Source: Phenylobacterium sp. (GTDB lineage Bacteria; Pseudomonadota; Alphaproteobacteria; Caulobacterales; Caulobacteraceae). Taken from it: a stretch of 64,000 nucleotides of DNA. The first letter of the stretch is position 1, and each line of letters begins with the position of its first letter. Below are positions 36,416 through 44,131 of this stretch, one piece after another. The stretch lies in assembly GCA_018001015.1 (NCBI GenBank), contig JAGNIV010000003.1, positions 62,001-126,000 on the forward strand. The letters are read 5' to 3'. The translations under genes and the position numbers were made by a program. The notes below the pieces were generated by a model, which was not told the DNA's origin, made no database searches, and saw only the letters and a program-made list of their open reading frames with translations.

Positions 36416-37024
36416 ATGGTTGACCTCTGCGCTATCGCCGACATTTGCGCACGTATGGACGCGCACGAAGGCCAAGCGGCTTGGGCGCAGGGCATCTTTT
36501 CGGTAGGTGCCATCATCGCTGCTATCGCCATCGAGCGCGGCTCAGCGCGCCGTCAACAGAAGCAGTTCGAGCACGCTGAGCTCATGCGAAAACGCCAGGG
36601 CGTCGAGACCGTCATGGCGGTCGGTGCCCTCGCCGCCTATGCAATGACCTGGACCCACCGGAGTTGCGAAGACATGCGGAGACCGGCCGACGGGATCCCG
36701 CACTCACGGGTCTATGAGAAATGGGCGAGCTTAATGGCGGACTGGCAAGCCGCGCTGCGAATGCTGATGGAGCGTGTTGCTGATCCGGTGCTCGTTGTGG
36801 ATCTCGTAGGGTTCATTCACGCGATGACCCCGGCTTCCGAAGGTCGAAACCAGCTGCAGGTTATTGAGGAGGCTGATCACTCCATGCGGTCCTCTTGGAC
36901 TCGCCTTCAGAAGACCGTGCAAGCAATTGCGGACGCTGCGGATGTGCCGATGAATCTGCCCGCGTTTGATAGTGATCGCCCCATGGGGGCCGACGCTCAC
37001 GCCTCCAGCTCGATGTCCCAGTAG
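36416..37024 (+). CDS. Orphan protein with one membrane helix, possibly acquired
   Basis: 202 residues. One membrane helix near residues 23-41 (GIFSVGAIIAAIAIE) is followed by a basic helix (RGSARRQQKQFEHAELMRKRQG) and a helical cytoplasmic part. No family recognised. Codon use is less GC-biased than in neighbours, and the 245 bases upstream are non-coding, which suggests recent acquisition. The 3' end overlaps the HNH gene by 28 bases. A phage- or plasmid-derived membrane effector is one guess, without direct support. Confidence 0.5.
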   Translation: MVDLCAIADICARMDAHEGQAAWAQGIFSVGAIIAAIAIERGSARRQQKQFEHAELMRKRQGVETVMAVGALAAYAMTWTHRSCEDMRRPADGIPHSRVYEKWASLMADWQAALRMLMERVADPVLVVDLVGFIHAMTPASEGRNQLQVIEEADHSMRSSWTRLQKTVQAIADAADVPMNLPAFDSDRPMGADAHASSSMSQ

Positions 37025-37557
37025 AGGTAGTCGAGCCAGCTCTGATGCAGGTGGCGGGGCGGGAACTTGCGTCCGCGTTCCTGCAACTCGTGGGCGCTGG
37101 GGCGGCGGGCCTTGTGGCGCGGGAACATGTGCGCCTCCTGCGGGGTGCGGCCGCCCTTGGTGAGGTTGCAGCGGGCGCAGGCGGTGACGATGTTCTCCCA
37201 CGTCGTGCGCCCCCCACGAGACCTCGGCACCACGTGGTCAAAGGTCAGGTCCGCCGCCGAGTGACAGTACTGGCAGGTGAAGGCGTCGCGCAGGAACAGG
37301 TTGAACCGGGTGAAGGCCGGGGGCCGGTCCTGGGTCACGTACTGCTTCAGCGACACGACGCTGGGCAGCTTCATGGTGAAGGATGGGGAGTGGATTTCCT
37401 GGTCGTAGGTGGAGACCACGTCGACCCGGTCGAGGAACACCGCCTTGATCACATCCTGCCAGGGCCAGAGCGACAGCGGATAGTAGCTGAGCGGGCGGAA
37501 ATCGGCGTTCAGCACGAGGCAGGGCCAGCCGGACGGGGGGTGCGTGAGCACCTTCAT
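36997..37557 (-). CDS. HNH endonuclease
   Basis: 186 residues. The HNH zinc/metal core is clear: CQYCHSAADLTFDHVVPRS, then ENIVTACARCNLTKGG. The N-terminal part (VLNADFRPLSYYPLSLWPWQDVIKAVF) is the usual extension of the widespread chromosomal HNH family in alphaproteobacteria. Its target is unknown; no methylase or restriction partner is present. Confidence 0.88.
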   Translation of the reverse strand: MKVLTHPPSGWPCLVLNADFRPLSYYPLSLWPWQDVIKAVFLDRVDVVSTYDQEIHSPSFTMKLPSVVSLKQYVTQDRPPAFTRFNLFLRDAFTCQYCHSAADLTFDHVVPRSRGGRTTWENIVTACARCNLTKGGRTPQEAHMFPRHKARRPSAHELQERGRKFPPRHLHQSWLDYLYWDIELEA

Positions 37558-37738
37558 CGCCGGTCGTCCCGGTGCGCTACAGCGCCAGATGGATACGCGT
37601 GGAAACTGAAGACGAAGCCCTCATTCTCAACCGCGCTATCGGCGAACCGGTTGGAACCCTGAGGGTCCCGATTCCCGACGCAGGAGAACTATAGGAGAGA
37701 TTCTGAGACATCTCCATGACCGCGTGATGCGGCCTGGA

Positions 37739-37773
37739 CCCCGCTCGCGAGCCTTGCGGTCACCCGAGCGGGG
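37739..37773. terminator. Hairpin downstream of the first micro-peptide gene
   Basis: CCCCGCTCG (37739-37747) and CGAGCGGGG (37765-37773), a perfect 9-bp stem. It lies 16 bases past the stop of the 37-residue peptide gene on its transcription side, so it probably ends that short transcript. It has no T tract. Confidence 0.55.
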
Positions 37774-37788
37774 CGATGCCGGAAGCCA

Positions 37789-37902
37789 TTAGGCGCCGAC
37801 GATGGCGGTGGCGCCGGCCAGGATGAAGCTCAGAACGGCGAAGGCGACGACGACGGTGGTGTCGACGAAGCGGGCGAAGGCGTGATCGGTGTGGGTGAAC
37901 AT
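37789..37902 (-). CDS. 37-residue single-helix membrane peptide (micro-protein copy 1)
   Basis: A polar start (FTHTDHAFARFVD) is followed by one membrane helix (VVVAFAVLSFILAGATAIVGA) that runs to the C-terminus. AGGGA precedes the ATG by about 9 bases. It shares its plan with the 34-residue peptide 304 bases away: short N-terminus with F-x-R-F, helix, and an A-T-A-(I/V)-V-G-A end. The two also share their promoter region. It lies between a promoter/palindrome unit and its own hairpin, so it is probably a separate, regulated transcript. Function unknown; small hydrophobic stress peptides or type I toxins are possible analogies. Confidence 0.65.
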   Translation of the reverse strand: MFTHTDHAFARFVDTTVVVAFAVLSFILAGATAIVGA

Positions 37903-37937
37903 GGTGATGGTCCCTATCTGCCGGAGCCCCCGGCCGG

Positions 37938-37986
37938 GTTGTTCATGTGAACAACGCTAAGATAGCAATCATCTGAGCAATGTACA
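37938..37986 (-). promoter_or_regulatory. Promoter and palindromes of micro-protein copy 1
   Basis: Minus-strand -10 TATCTT (37964-37959) and a -35-like TGTACA (37986-37981) with 16 bases between. Just downstream of the -10 is an 8-bp-arm palindrome GTTGTTCA-N2-TGAACAAC (37938-37955). Upstream, AATGTA-CAGA-TACATT (37979-37994) overlaps the -35. The layout is repeated before copy 2. Confidence 0.6.
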
Positions 37987-38049
37987 GATACATTTTACAG
38001 TGTACGCTATGCATTTCCGCATAGGCTTCGCTCTGCGGTCTGGCGCAAC

Positions 38050-38072
38050 AAAAAGGGCCCCCGAAGGGGCCC
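38050..38072 (-). terminator. Rho-independent terminator between the two micro-protein genes
   Basis: On the minus strand GGGCCCC, a TTCG-type loop, GGGGCCC, then TTTTT (plus-strand A run at 38050-38054). It faces transcripts coming from copy 2 and insulates the two genes from each other. Confidence 0.8.
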
Positions 38073-38099
38073 TTGCGATCAGGGATCGACTTTCTTCGC

Positions 38100-38205
38100 G
38101 AGCCTCTCCGCTTCAGATTTTCATCTGAAGCGACAAGAGAGGCTCGAACCTTGAATTAAAGCGTGACGGGCGCCTGAACCGGCGCCCACTTGAGGCTGTC
38201 ACGCC
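38100..38205. repeat. Composite two-hairpin repeat (copy C, inverted relative to copy B)
   Basis: Hairpin 2: GAGCCTCTC (38100-38108), CGCTTCAGAT, loop TTTC, ATCTGAAGCG, bulge ACAA (38133-38136), GAGAGGCTC (to 38145). Hairpin 1: GCGTGAC (38161-38167), GCCTGAA (38172-38178), TTGAGGC (38190-38196), GTCACGC (38198-38204). Read on the minus strand it has the same order, linker size and bulge position as 5801-5913. Hairpin 1 abuts the stop of micro-protein copy 2. Confidence 0.8.
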
Positions 38206-38310
38206 TTAGGCGCCGACCACCGCGGTGGCGGCGGCGACGGTGAGGCCCAGGACCAGAAGGACGGTGGGGGCGATACGGTCGAAGAAGCGTTCGAAATTGG
38301 CGAGAGACAT
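38206..38310 (-). CDS. 34-residue single-helix membrane peptide (micro-protein copy 2)
   Basis: The N-terminus SLANFERFFDRIAP is amphipathic; the rest (TVLLVLGLTVAAATAVVGA) is one membrane helix to the C-terminus. AAAGG lies 8 bases before the ATG. The C-terminal A-T-A-V-V-G-A matches copy 1, and the upstream regions of the two are alignable over ~80 bases, so the locus arose by duplication. Hairpins follow the stop. It is transcribed divergently from a TetR gene, whose operator overlaps its -35. Confidence 0.65.
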   Translation of the reverse strand: MSLANFERFFDRIAPTVLLVLGLTVAAATAVVGA

Positions 38311-38353
38311 GACACACACCTTTCAAGTTTGAACCCGCGGGGAGGCGGGGGGT

Positions 38354-38417
38354 TTGTTATTTGAACAATGCTAAGATAGCGGCGATCTGAACGCCGTCAA
38401 GATGATCTTTACGGCGT
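38354..38417. promoter_or_regulatory. Promoter of micro-protein copy 2 overlapping a 27-bp palindrome (TetR operator candidate)
   Basis: Minus-strand -35 TTGACG (38400-38395) and -10 TATCTT (38378-38373), spacer 16. A 27-base palindrome, ACGCCGT-c-AAGAT-g-ATCTT-t-ACGGCGT (38391-38417, one mismatched pair), covers the -35 and lies upstream of a TATACT -10 (38423) for the tetR gene. A weaker TTGTT-N5-AACAA (38354-38368) sits where copy 1 has its 8-bp-arm palindrome. Confidence 0.65.
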
Positions 38418-38443
38418 CCAGATATACTTTTACAGTGAGTGCG

Positions 38444-39073
38444 ATGAGTGAAACTGCAGCCGCCGAGCCTCGGCCCTATCACCACGGCGATCTCAGCCGC
38501 GCCCTGATCGACGCGGCCCGCCGTCTGTTGGAATCCGAAGGGCCGTCGGCCCTGTCGCTCCGGGCCGTGGCGCGCGAGGCCGGCGTCAGTCCGGCAGCGC
38601 CCTATCATCACTTCAAGGACAAGGGCGAGCTTCTGGAGGCCGTGGCCACGGAGGGCTGGGACCTGCTGAACGACTCGCTGTCGGCGGCCCGGAAATCGGC
38701 CCATTCGGTCAAGGACAAGCTGACCGCGCTCGGGGTGGCCTATGTGGTCTTCGCCCGCGAAAACCCCAGCCTCTACCGCATCATGTACGACGGCTCCCGC
38801 AACAAGGACGAGCTGCCCTCCCACGTCCACCTGGAGGACGACAGCGCCTATTGTCAGGTGCGCGACACCCTCGTGGAGGCCGGCGCCGACCCCAGCGACG
38901 AGATCGCTCTGGAACTGGCCACCACCGCGGCCTGGTGCGCCGCCCACGGCCTGGCCGAAATGGCCTCCTTCAAGCAGTTCGACACCCTGAAGGCGGCGTT
39001 GGGCAGCGAGGAAGCGTTCCTGCGAGGCGTCTTCGAGCACATGAAGATTTTCGCCGACGACCACCGGAAGTAG
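38444..39073 (+). CDS. TetR-family regulator beside the micro-protein locus
   Basis: 209 residues. N-terminal HTH (LIDAARRLLESEGPSALSLRAVAREAGVSPAAPYHHFKDKGELLEAV) and a larger helical ligand domain that fits the TetR_C / WHG-type group (YRIMYDGSRNKDEL). The ATG at 38444 is chosen because the upstream in-frame sequence crosses the operator. It probably represses its own gene and micro-protein copy 2 through the palindrome at 38391-38417. The ligand is unknown. Confidence 0.9.
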   Translation: MSETAAAEPRPYHHGDLSRALIDAARRLLESEGPSALSLRAVAREAGVSPAAPYHHFKDKGELLEAVATEGWDLLNDSLSAARKSAHSVKDKLTALGVAYVVFARENPSLYRIMYDGSRNKDELPSHVHLEDDSAYCQVRDTLVEAGADPSDEIALELATTAAWCAAHGLAEMASFKQFDTLKAALGSEEAFLRGVFEHMKIFADDHRK

Positions 39074-39083
39074 GCTTGCGCGC

Positions 39084-39926
39084 GTGACCGCGCCCTTCGC
39101 CACCCGTTTCGCCCCCTCCCCCACTGGCCGGCTCCACCGGGGGCATGCCTTTTCGGCGCTCACGGCGTACGAGGCGGCCCGTGCGGCCCGCGGCCGGTAC
39201 CTGCTACGCATCGAGGATATCGACGCCACCCGCTGCCGGCCGGCCTTCGAGGCCGCCATCCATGAGGACCTGGCCTGGCTGGGCCTGACCTGGGAACACC
39301 CGGTGCGGCGGCAGTCCGAGCATCTCGCCGAGTATCAGGCCGCCATCGAACGCCTCGCCCAACGCGGCCTTCTGTACCGCTGCTTCCGCACCCGCAGGGA
39401 AATCGCCGAGACCATCGCCAGCGCGCCGCATGGGGCCATGGACGCCTGGCGCGGCGGCCCCCTCCCCGCCGACCAAGAGGCGCGGCGGCTGGCGGCCGGG
39501 GAGGCTTTCGCCTGGCGGCTTTCCCTAGACGCCGCCTTGGCCCAGGCCGGTCCGCTGACCTTCATCGAGGAGGGCTCCGGCCCGAACGGCGACACGGGCG
39601 TCATCATCGCCCGGCCCGAGCTGGGCGGCGACGTGGTGCTGGCGCGGCGCGACGTCGGGGTCGCCTATCACCTGGCCGTCACCTTGGACGACGCGCTGCA
39701 GGGTGTGACCCACGTGATTCGCGGCCGGGACCTGTTCGAGGCCACCCACGTCCAACGTCTGCTGCAAGCCTTGCTCGGCCTGCCAACGCCCGTCTATCGC
39801 CATCACCGGCTGCTGACGGGACCTGACGGCAGGCGCTACGCCAAGCGCGACCACGCCCAGACCCTGGCGGATTTGAGGGCCGCCGGCGTGACGCCACAGG
39901 AGCTTCGCGCGGAGATGGGCTTTTGA
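39084..39926 (+). CDS. gluQ: Glutamyl-Q tRNA(Asp) synthetase
   Basis: 280-residue truncated GluRS paralogue that glutamylates queuosine in tRNA-Asp. HIGH-like motif PSPTGRLHRGHAFSAL, ATP-binding RYLLRIEDIDATR, and a KMSKS-like YAKRDHAQTL; no anticodon-binding domain, as expected. The zinc site of the E. coli enzyme is reduced here (YRCFRTR has one cysteine). The start is GTG (39084). The stop overlaps the next gene's TTG. Confidence 0.93.
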   Translation: MTAPFATRFAPSPTGRLHRGHAFSALTAYEAARAARGRYLLRIEDIDATRCRPAFEAAIHEDLAWLGLTWEHPVRRQSEHLAEYQAAIERLAQRGLLYRCFRTRREIAETIASAPHGAMDAWRGGPLPADQEARRLAAGEAFAWRLSLDAALAQAGPLTFIEEGSGPNGDTGVIIARPELGGDVVLARRDVGVAYHLAVTLDDALQGVTHVIRGRDLFEATHVQRLLQALLGLPTPVYRHHRLLTGPDGRRYAKRDHAQTLADLRAAGVTPQELRAEMGF

Positions 39927-40807
39927 CCGACCACCCTGAGGACCAGGGCAAGGCGCTGGCCATGCTGCTGATGGGCGCCTGCGTGATCGGTGTCGGTCCG
40001 GTGCTGGTTCGCCTGTCTGAGACGGGGCCGGCGGCGGCGGGGTTCTGGCGGCTGCTCTTCGCCCTGCCGCTGCTGGCGGTCATCGCGCAGAAGACCGGCG
40101 GCGGCATCGGCAAGGCGCCCCGGGCAGCGGTGCTGGCGGGCGTCGCCTTCGCGCTGGATCTCGGCTTTTGGCATTATGGCATCGCCTACACCTCGGTGGC
40201 CAAGGCGACGGTGCTGTCGAACCTGACCCCGGTGCTGGTGACAGCCTTCGCCTGGATCTTCCTGAAGCAGCGGCCCAGGCGGCTGTTCCTGCTGGCCGTG
40301 GCCTTCGCGGTGGCCGGCGCCTGGACCATGGCCTTGACCAAGGGCGCCGGTTCGACGGGGGTGAATCCGCCCTTGGGGGACGCCCTCTCGGCGGCCACGG
40401 CCGTCTGGTACTCGCTCTATTTCCTGGTGGTCTCCAGCGCCCGCCAGTCGATTTCCGCAAGCCGCATCATGTTCTGGTCGACCCTGGTGGGGGCGCCGCT
40501 GATGCTGCTGGCGGCGCTTGGTTTGGGTGAACAGATCATCCCCACGGCGATGGGCGGCTGGGCCGCCTGCGCGGGCCTGGGCCTGATGCACGTCGCGGGT
40601 CAGGGCTCCATCGCCTGGGCCCTGGGACGATTGCCGGCCGCGACAGCTTCCGTGGTGGTGCTGGTTCAACCGGTCGTCGCGGCGGCTCTAGGTTGGGTAT
40701 TGTTCCATGAGCTGCTGGGGACCTGGCCCGCCGTCGGCGCGGCGGTCGCCCTGGGCGGCGTGGTGCTTGCGCAATGGGCCAGCCGGCCCGGGCCACGGCC
40801 CGCCTAA
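39923..40807 (+). CDS. EamA/DMT-family transporter
   Basis: 294 residues, about ten helices in two EamA repeats (first GVGPVLVRLSETGPAAAGFWRLLFALPLL; second from SARQSISASRIMFWS). The apparent start is a TTG overlapping the gluQ stop; an in-frame ATG at 39959 is an alternative. The substrate is unknown. Its 3' end overlaps selO by four bases, convergently. Confidence 0.83.
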   Translation: MTDHPEDQGKALAMLLMGACVIGVGPVLVRLSETGPAAAGFWRLLFALPLLAVIAQKTGGGIGKAPRAAVLAGVAFALDLGFWHYGIAYTSVAKATVLSNLTPVLVTAFAWIFLKQRPRRLFLLAVAFAVAGAWTMALTKGAGSTGVNPPLGDALSAATAVWYSLYFLVVSSARQSISASRIMFWSTLVGAPLMLLAALGLGEQIIPTAMGGWAACAGLGLMHVAGQGSIAWALGRLPAATASVVVLVQPVVAAALGWVLFHELLGTWPAVGAAVALGGVVLAQWASRPGPRPA

Positions 40808-42216
40808 AGGTCCCAGGCTTTCCGGGCGGTCTCGATCCGCGCCAGCTTGGCGTGGAAGGCCGTCCAGTCGTCCTCGGCGGCGATCGCCTCCCATATCGCC
40901 TCGATCTCGTCGATCAGCAGCTCTTCAGGTTCGGCCCTCGCGAAGTAGGGATCGAGCAACCGGCCCGGGCGATCCGGCTCGGTCTCGGCCACCCGGCGAC
41001 GGAAGTCGGCGAAGGGTTGGCCGCCATAGATGTCGCCGCGCGGGCTCGCCATGGCGCGGCCCACGTCGCCGCAGAACCAGTCGAAGAAGAAGGGCTCCCA
41101 GCGCAGCCGCTCACCGCCGGCGGCGAGCGCCGTGAAGGCGGCGTTGACCAGGCCGGCGTCCAGCTCTCGTCCCCGGCTCTTCAGCCCCAGGCGCCTGAGC
41201 ATCGCCGCCGCCAGGCCGCCTCGATAGGCGTCGGCGAAACCGTTGAGGGCGTCGACCAGCGGCTGCTGCTCGGCAACCATGGAGAGGCAACCGCCCAGGT
41301 TCTGCAGGTTCCAGAACACCGCCTCGGGCTGGCGGCCGAAACTGTAGAGGCCTTGTTGGTCAAAATAGGCGGCGACAAAGTTCGGGTCGTTGTGCGGCAG
41401 GAACCGGTAGGGGCCGTAGTCGAAGCTCTCCCCGGTGATGTTCATGTTGTCGGTGTTCAGCACCCCGTGCACGAAGCCCGCCGCCATCCAGGAGGCCGCC
41501 AGAGTCCCGGCCCGCTCGACCACGGCGGTCAGCAGGGCGGAGGTCCGATCGGGGGCCTTGTCCAGTTCGGGGTAGTAGGTCTCGATCACGTAGTCGACGA
41601 GGCGGACGATCTCGTGGGGCTGCTCCAGGAACGCCTGGCGCTGGAAGGTCCCGAAGCGGATGTGGCCGTGGGACAGCCGGGTCAGCACCGCCGAGCGCGT
41701 GGGGCTGGGCTCGTCGCCCCGCTCCAGGGCCTCGCCGGTCTCGATCAGGGAGAAGGCCTTGGAGGTGGGGACGCCGAGCGCCTCCAGCATGGCGGTGGCC
41801 AGCACCTCGCGCATGCCGCCCTTCAGGGTCAGGCGCCCGTCGCCGGCCCGCGACCAGGGGGTGGTCCCCGAGCCCTTGGTCCCCAGGTCCAGCAGGCGGT
41901 CGCTCCCAACCTCCCGCAGCTGGGCGAAGGTGAAGCCGCGACCATCCCCCAGGTCGGGGTTGTAAACTCGGAACTGGTGGCCGTGATAGCGCTGCGCCAG
42001 CGGCGTTTCGAGGTTGCCGGGCAGGGGCTGGAAGCGGCCGAAGTGGGCCACCCACTCAGGGTCGGTCAGGGTGTCCAGGCCGACCGTGGCGGCGGCCCGA
42101 TCGTTGCGAAACCGCAGCAAGACCTGGGGGAAATCCGCCGCCGCGACCGGGTCGGCGAACTCGGGGCCGAGGTCGGGCAGGCGCGGATCGGGGCGGTAGG
42201 CGGACGAGACGGGCAT
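40804..42216 (-). CDS. selO: Protein adenylyltransferase SelO (YdiU)
   Basis: 470 residues, pseudokinase that transfers AMP to proteins, linked to redox stress. Family blocks: LAQRYHGHQFRVYNPDLGDGR, GTKGSGTTPWSRAGDGRLTLK, MREVLATAMLEALGVPTSKAF and the metal-binding HGVLNTDNMNITGESFDYGP. I chose the ATG at 42216; a GTG ten codons upstream is also open. A C-terminal selenocysteine-type CSS end is absent, as in many bacterial members. Confidence 0.94.
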   Translation of the reverse strand: MPVSSAYRPDPRLPDLGPEFADPVAAADFPQVLLRFRNDRAAATVGLDTLTDPEWVAHFGRFQPLPGNLETPLAQRYHGHQFRVYNPDLGDGRGFTFAQLREVGSDRLLDLGTKGSGTTPWSRAGDGRLTLKGGMREVLATAMLEALGVPTSKAFSLIETGEALERGDEPSPTRSAVLTRLSHGHIRFGTFQRQAFLEQPHEIVRLVDYVIETYYPELDKAPDRTSALLTAVVERAGTLAASWMAAGFVHGVLNTDNMNITGESFDYGPYRFLPHNDPNFVAAYFDQQGLYSFGRQPEAVFWNLQNLGGCLSMVAEQQPLVDALNGFADAYRGGLAAAMLRRLGLKSRGRELDAGLVNAAFTALAAGGERLRWEPFFFDWFCGDVGRAMASPRGDIYGGQPFADFRRRVAETEPDRPGRLLDPYFARAEPEELLIDEIEAIWEAIAAEDDWTAFHAKLARIETARKAWDL

Positions 42217-42298
42217 GGCCGCCAGATGGAGCCGAAAACCGTCCACGGCAAGCGTGGTTGTGATGCGTTGGTCACGCGAGCCATGCTACCGGTCGGCC

Positions 42299-43486
42299 AT
42301 GGCGCGTCGCATCACCCTCGATTTCCTGAAGACCGAAGCCGCCTCGGGCATGATCCTGGCGGCCGCCGCTCTGGCGGCGATCCTGTTGGCCAACTCCCCG
42401 TGGTCACAGCACTATTTCAGCTTCATCTCCCATGAGTTCACCGTCCAGGTCGGCGCCTTCGACGAGACCCGCTCAGTGACGGACTGGGTGAAGGAAGGTC
42501 TGATGGCCATCTTCTTCTTCGTCGTGGGAATGGAGATCAAGTTCGAGATTCTGCGGGGCGAACTGTCCAATCCCCGGCGGCTGGCCCTGCCGATCCTGGC
42601 GGCGATCGGCGGGCTGGCGGTCCCGGCGGGTGTCTATCTGACCCTGAACCTGGGACCCGGCGGATCGCCGCAGGGGTGGCCCACCGCGACGGCCACCGAC
42701 ATCGCCTTCGCGCTGGCCGCGCTCGCCATCGTCGGCAAGAATCTGCCGCCGTCGCTGCGGGTGTTCCTGCTGACCCTGGCCATCGCCGACGACCTGGCCG
42801 CCGTGCTGCTGATCGCCCTGCTGTTCACCGCCAAGGTCAACCTGCTGGCGCTTGGCGGGGCGATCTCGACCCTGGCCCTGATGTTCCTCCTGGGCCGCTG
42901 GAAGACAGCGCCCTACTTCTTCTACGCCTGCTGTTTCGTGCTGATCTGGGCCTTCACCCTGAAGAGCGGGATCAACACCTCGCTGGCCGGGGTGGCCGCG
43001 GCCATGACCGTGCCGATCGAGCCGCGCCGCGCCGGCCAGGGCGGAGTTCTGCACTACTTCATGGGCAGCCTGCACGGCTATGTGGCCTTCCTGATCCTGC
43101 CGCTCTTCGCCTTCACGGCGGCGGGGTTCAGCTTCAGCGGGCTGTCGCTGAAGGAGCTGTTCAGTCCGGTGGCCCTGGGGGTGGGGCTGGGGCTGTTCGT
43201 GGGCAAGCAGGTGGGGGTGTTCGGGGCCGCGGCCCTGGCCATGGGGCTGAAGCTGGCGCGGCGGCCGACCGGGGCCAAGTGGATCGAGCTCTATGGGGTG
43301 GCGGTGCTGTGCGGGGTGGGCTTCACCATGAGCCTGTTCATCGGCGCGCTGGCCTTCAGCCCTGGCGACCTGGCGGCCCAGACCGAGGTGCGGCTGGGGG
43401 TGATCGTGGGGTCGTTGATGTCCATGGTGCTGGGCATGGGATTGCTGACCTGGTCGCAGGCGCGGCGCAATCTAGAGCAGGGCTGA
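42299..43486 (+). CDS. nhaA: Na+/H+ antiporter NhaA
   Basis: 395 residues, about twelve helices. The paired aspartates of the ion site are in LTLAIADDLAAVLLIALLF, with WPTATATDIAFALA before and the conserved KSGINTSLAGVAAAM after. It exports sodium in exchange for protons at alkaline pH. The end overlaps bioD convergently by 15 bases. No nhaR regulator is beside it. Confidence 0.95.
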   Translation: MARRITLDFLKTEAASGMILAAAALAAILLANSPWSQHYFSFISHEFTVQVGAFDETRSVTDWVKEGLMAIFFFVVGMEIKFEILRGELSNPRRLALPILAAIGGLAVPAGVYLTLNLGPGGSPQGWPTATATDIAFALAALAIVGKNLPPSLRVFLLTLAIADDLAAVLLIALLFTAKVNLLALGGAISTLALMFLLGRWKTAPYFFYACCFVLIWAFTLKSGINTSLAGVAAAMTVPIEPRRAGQGGVLHYFMGSLHGYVAFLILPLFAFTAAGFSFSGLSLKELFSPVALGVGLGLFVGKQVGVFGAAALAMGLKLARRPTGAKWIELYGVAVLCGVGFTMSLFIGALAFSPGDLAAQTEVRLGVIVGSLMSMVLGMGLLTWSQARRNLEQG

Positions 43487-44131
43487 GGCCCAGGTCTCGT
43501 CGTCGCGGGGGGCGGCCAGCACCGGGACGTCGCCGGCGAACGCAGCGATGGCGGCCACCGTCTGGGGGAAGGCGGGCGCGTCGGGATCGGGGCTCTGGCT
43601 GACCACGATCCCAAGCACCGCAAGGCCTCGCGAGCGCAGGACCTCCAGGGCCGTGAGGGTGTGGCTGACCCCACCGAGATAGGCGCCGCCCACCAGGACC
43701 GTGGGCAGGCCGAGCGCCAGTTGCAGGTCCAGGCCGGTGGCGTCCTCGGCCATCGGGCTCATGACGCCGCCGGCGCCTTCCACCAGCAGCAGGTCGGCGG
43801 TCTGGGCGGCCAGGACCGGGCGGGAGACGGCCAGCAGGTCGGCGAGGGTCAGGGTCACGCCCTCCAACCGGGCGGCCATGGGGGGCGAGAGGGCGGCCTC
43901 GAAGCGGAGGGGGGACATGGCCTCCAGGGCCTGCGCCGTCAGGTCGCGGCCGAGGGCCGCCAGCAACCGTCCGGGATCACTGGTGACGGCCGTGGATGGA
44001 AGATAACCCGATACGACGGGCTTGAAGGCCGCCACGGACCGACCCTGGGCGCGGGCGGCCTTCAGGATCGCGCAGGCGGCCCAGGTTTTTCCCACATCCG
44101 TATGGGATCCGGCGATGAAGACGGCCTTCAT
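43472..44131 (-). CDS. bioD: Dethiobiotin synthetase BioD
   Basis: 219 residues. P-loop SHTDVGKTWAACA, then KPVVSGY and the VEGAGGVMSPM block that holds the active-site region. ATP-dependent formation of dethiobiotin from DAPA. The ATG overlaps the bioF stop by four bases, so the two are coupled. bioB is not in the window. Confidence 0.94.
   Translation of the reverse strand: MKAVFIAGSHTDVGKTWAACAILKAARAQGRSVAAFKPVVSGYLPSTAVTSDPGRLLAALGRDLTAQALEAMSPLRFEAALSPPMAARLEGVTLTLADLLAVSRPVLAAQTADLLLVEGAGGVMSPMAEDATGLDLQLALGLPTVLVGGAYLGGVSHTLTALEVLRSRGLAVLGIVVSQSPDPDAPAFPQTVAAIAAFAGDVPVLAAPRDDETWASALL

Noticed and set aside
36279-37030. 14-base identical string CCCAGTAGAGGTAG at 36279-36292 and at 37017-37030 (HNH gene end)
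   Set aside because: The similarity does not extend into the flanks, so it gives no real support for a duplicated HNH gene remnant.
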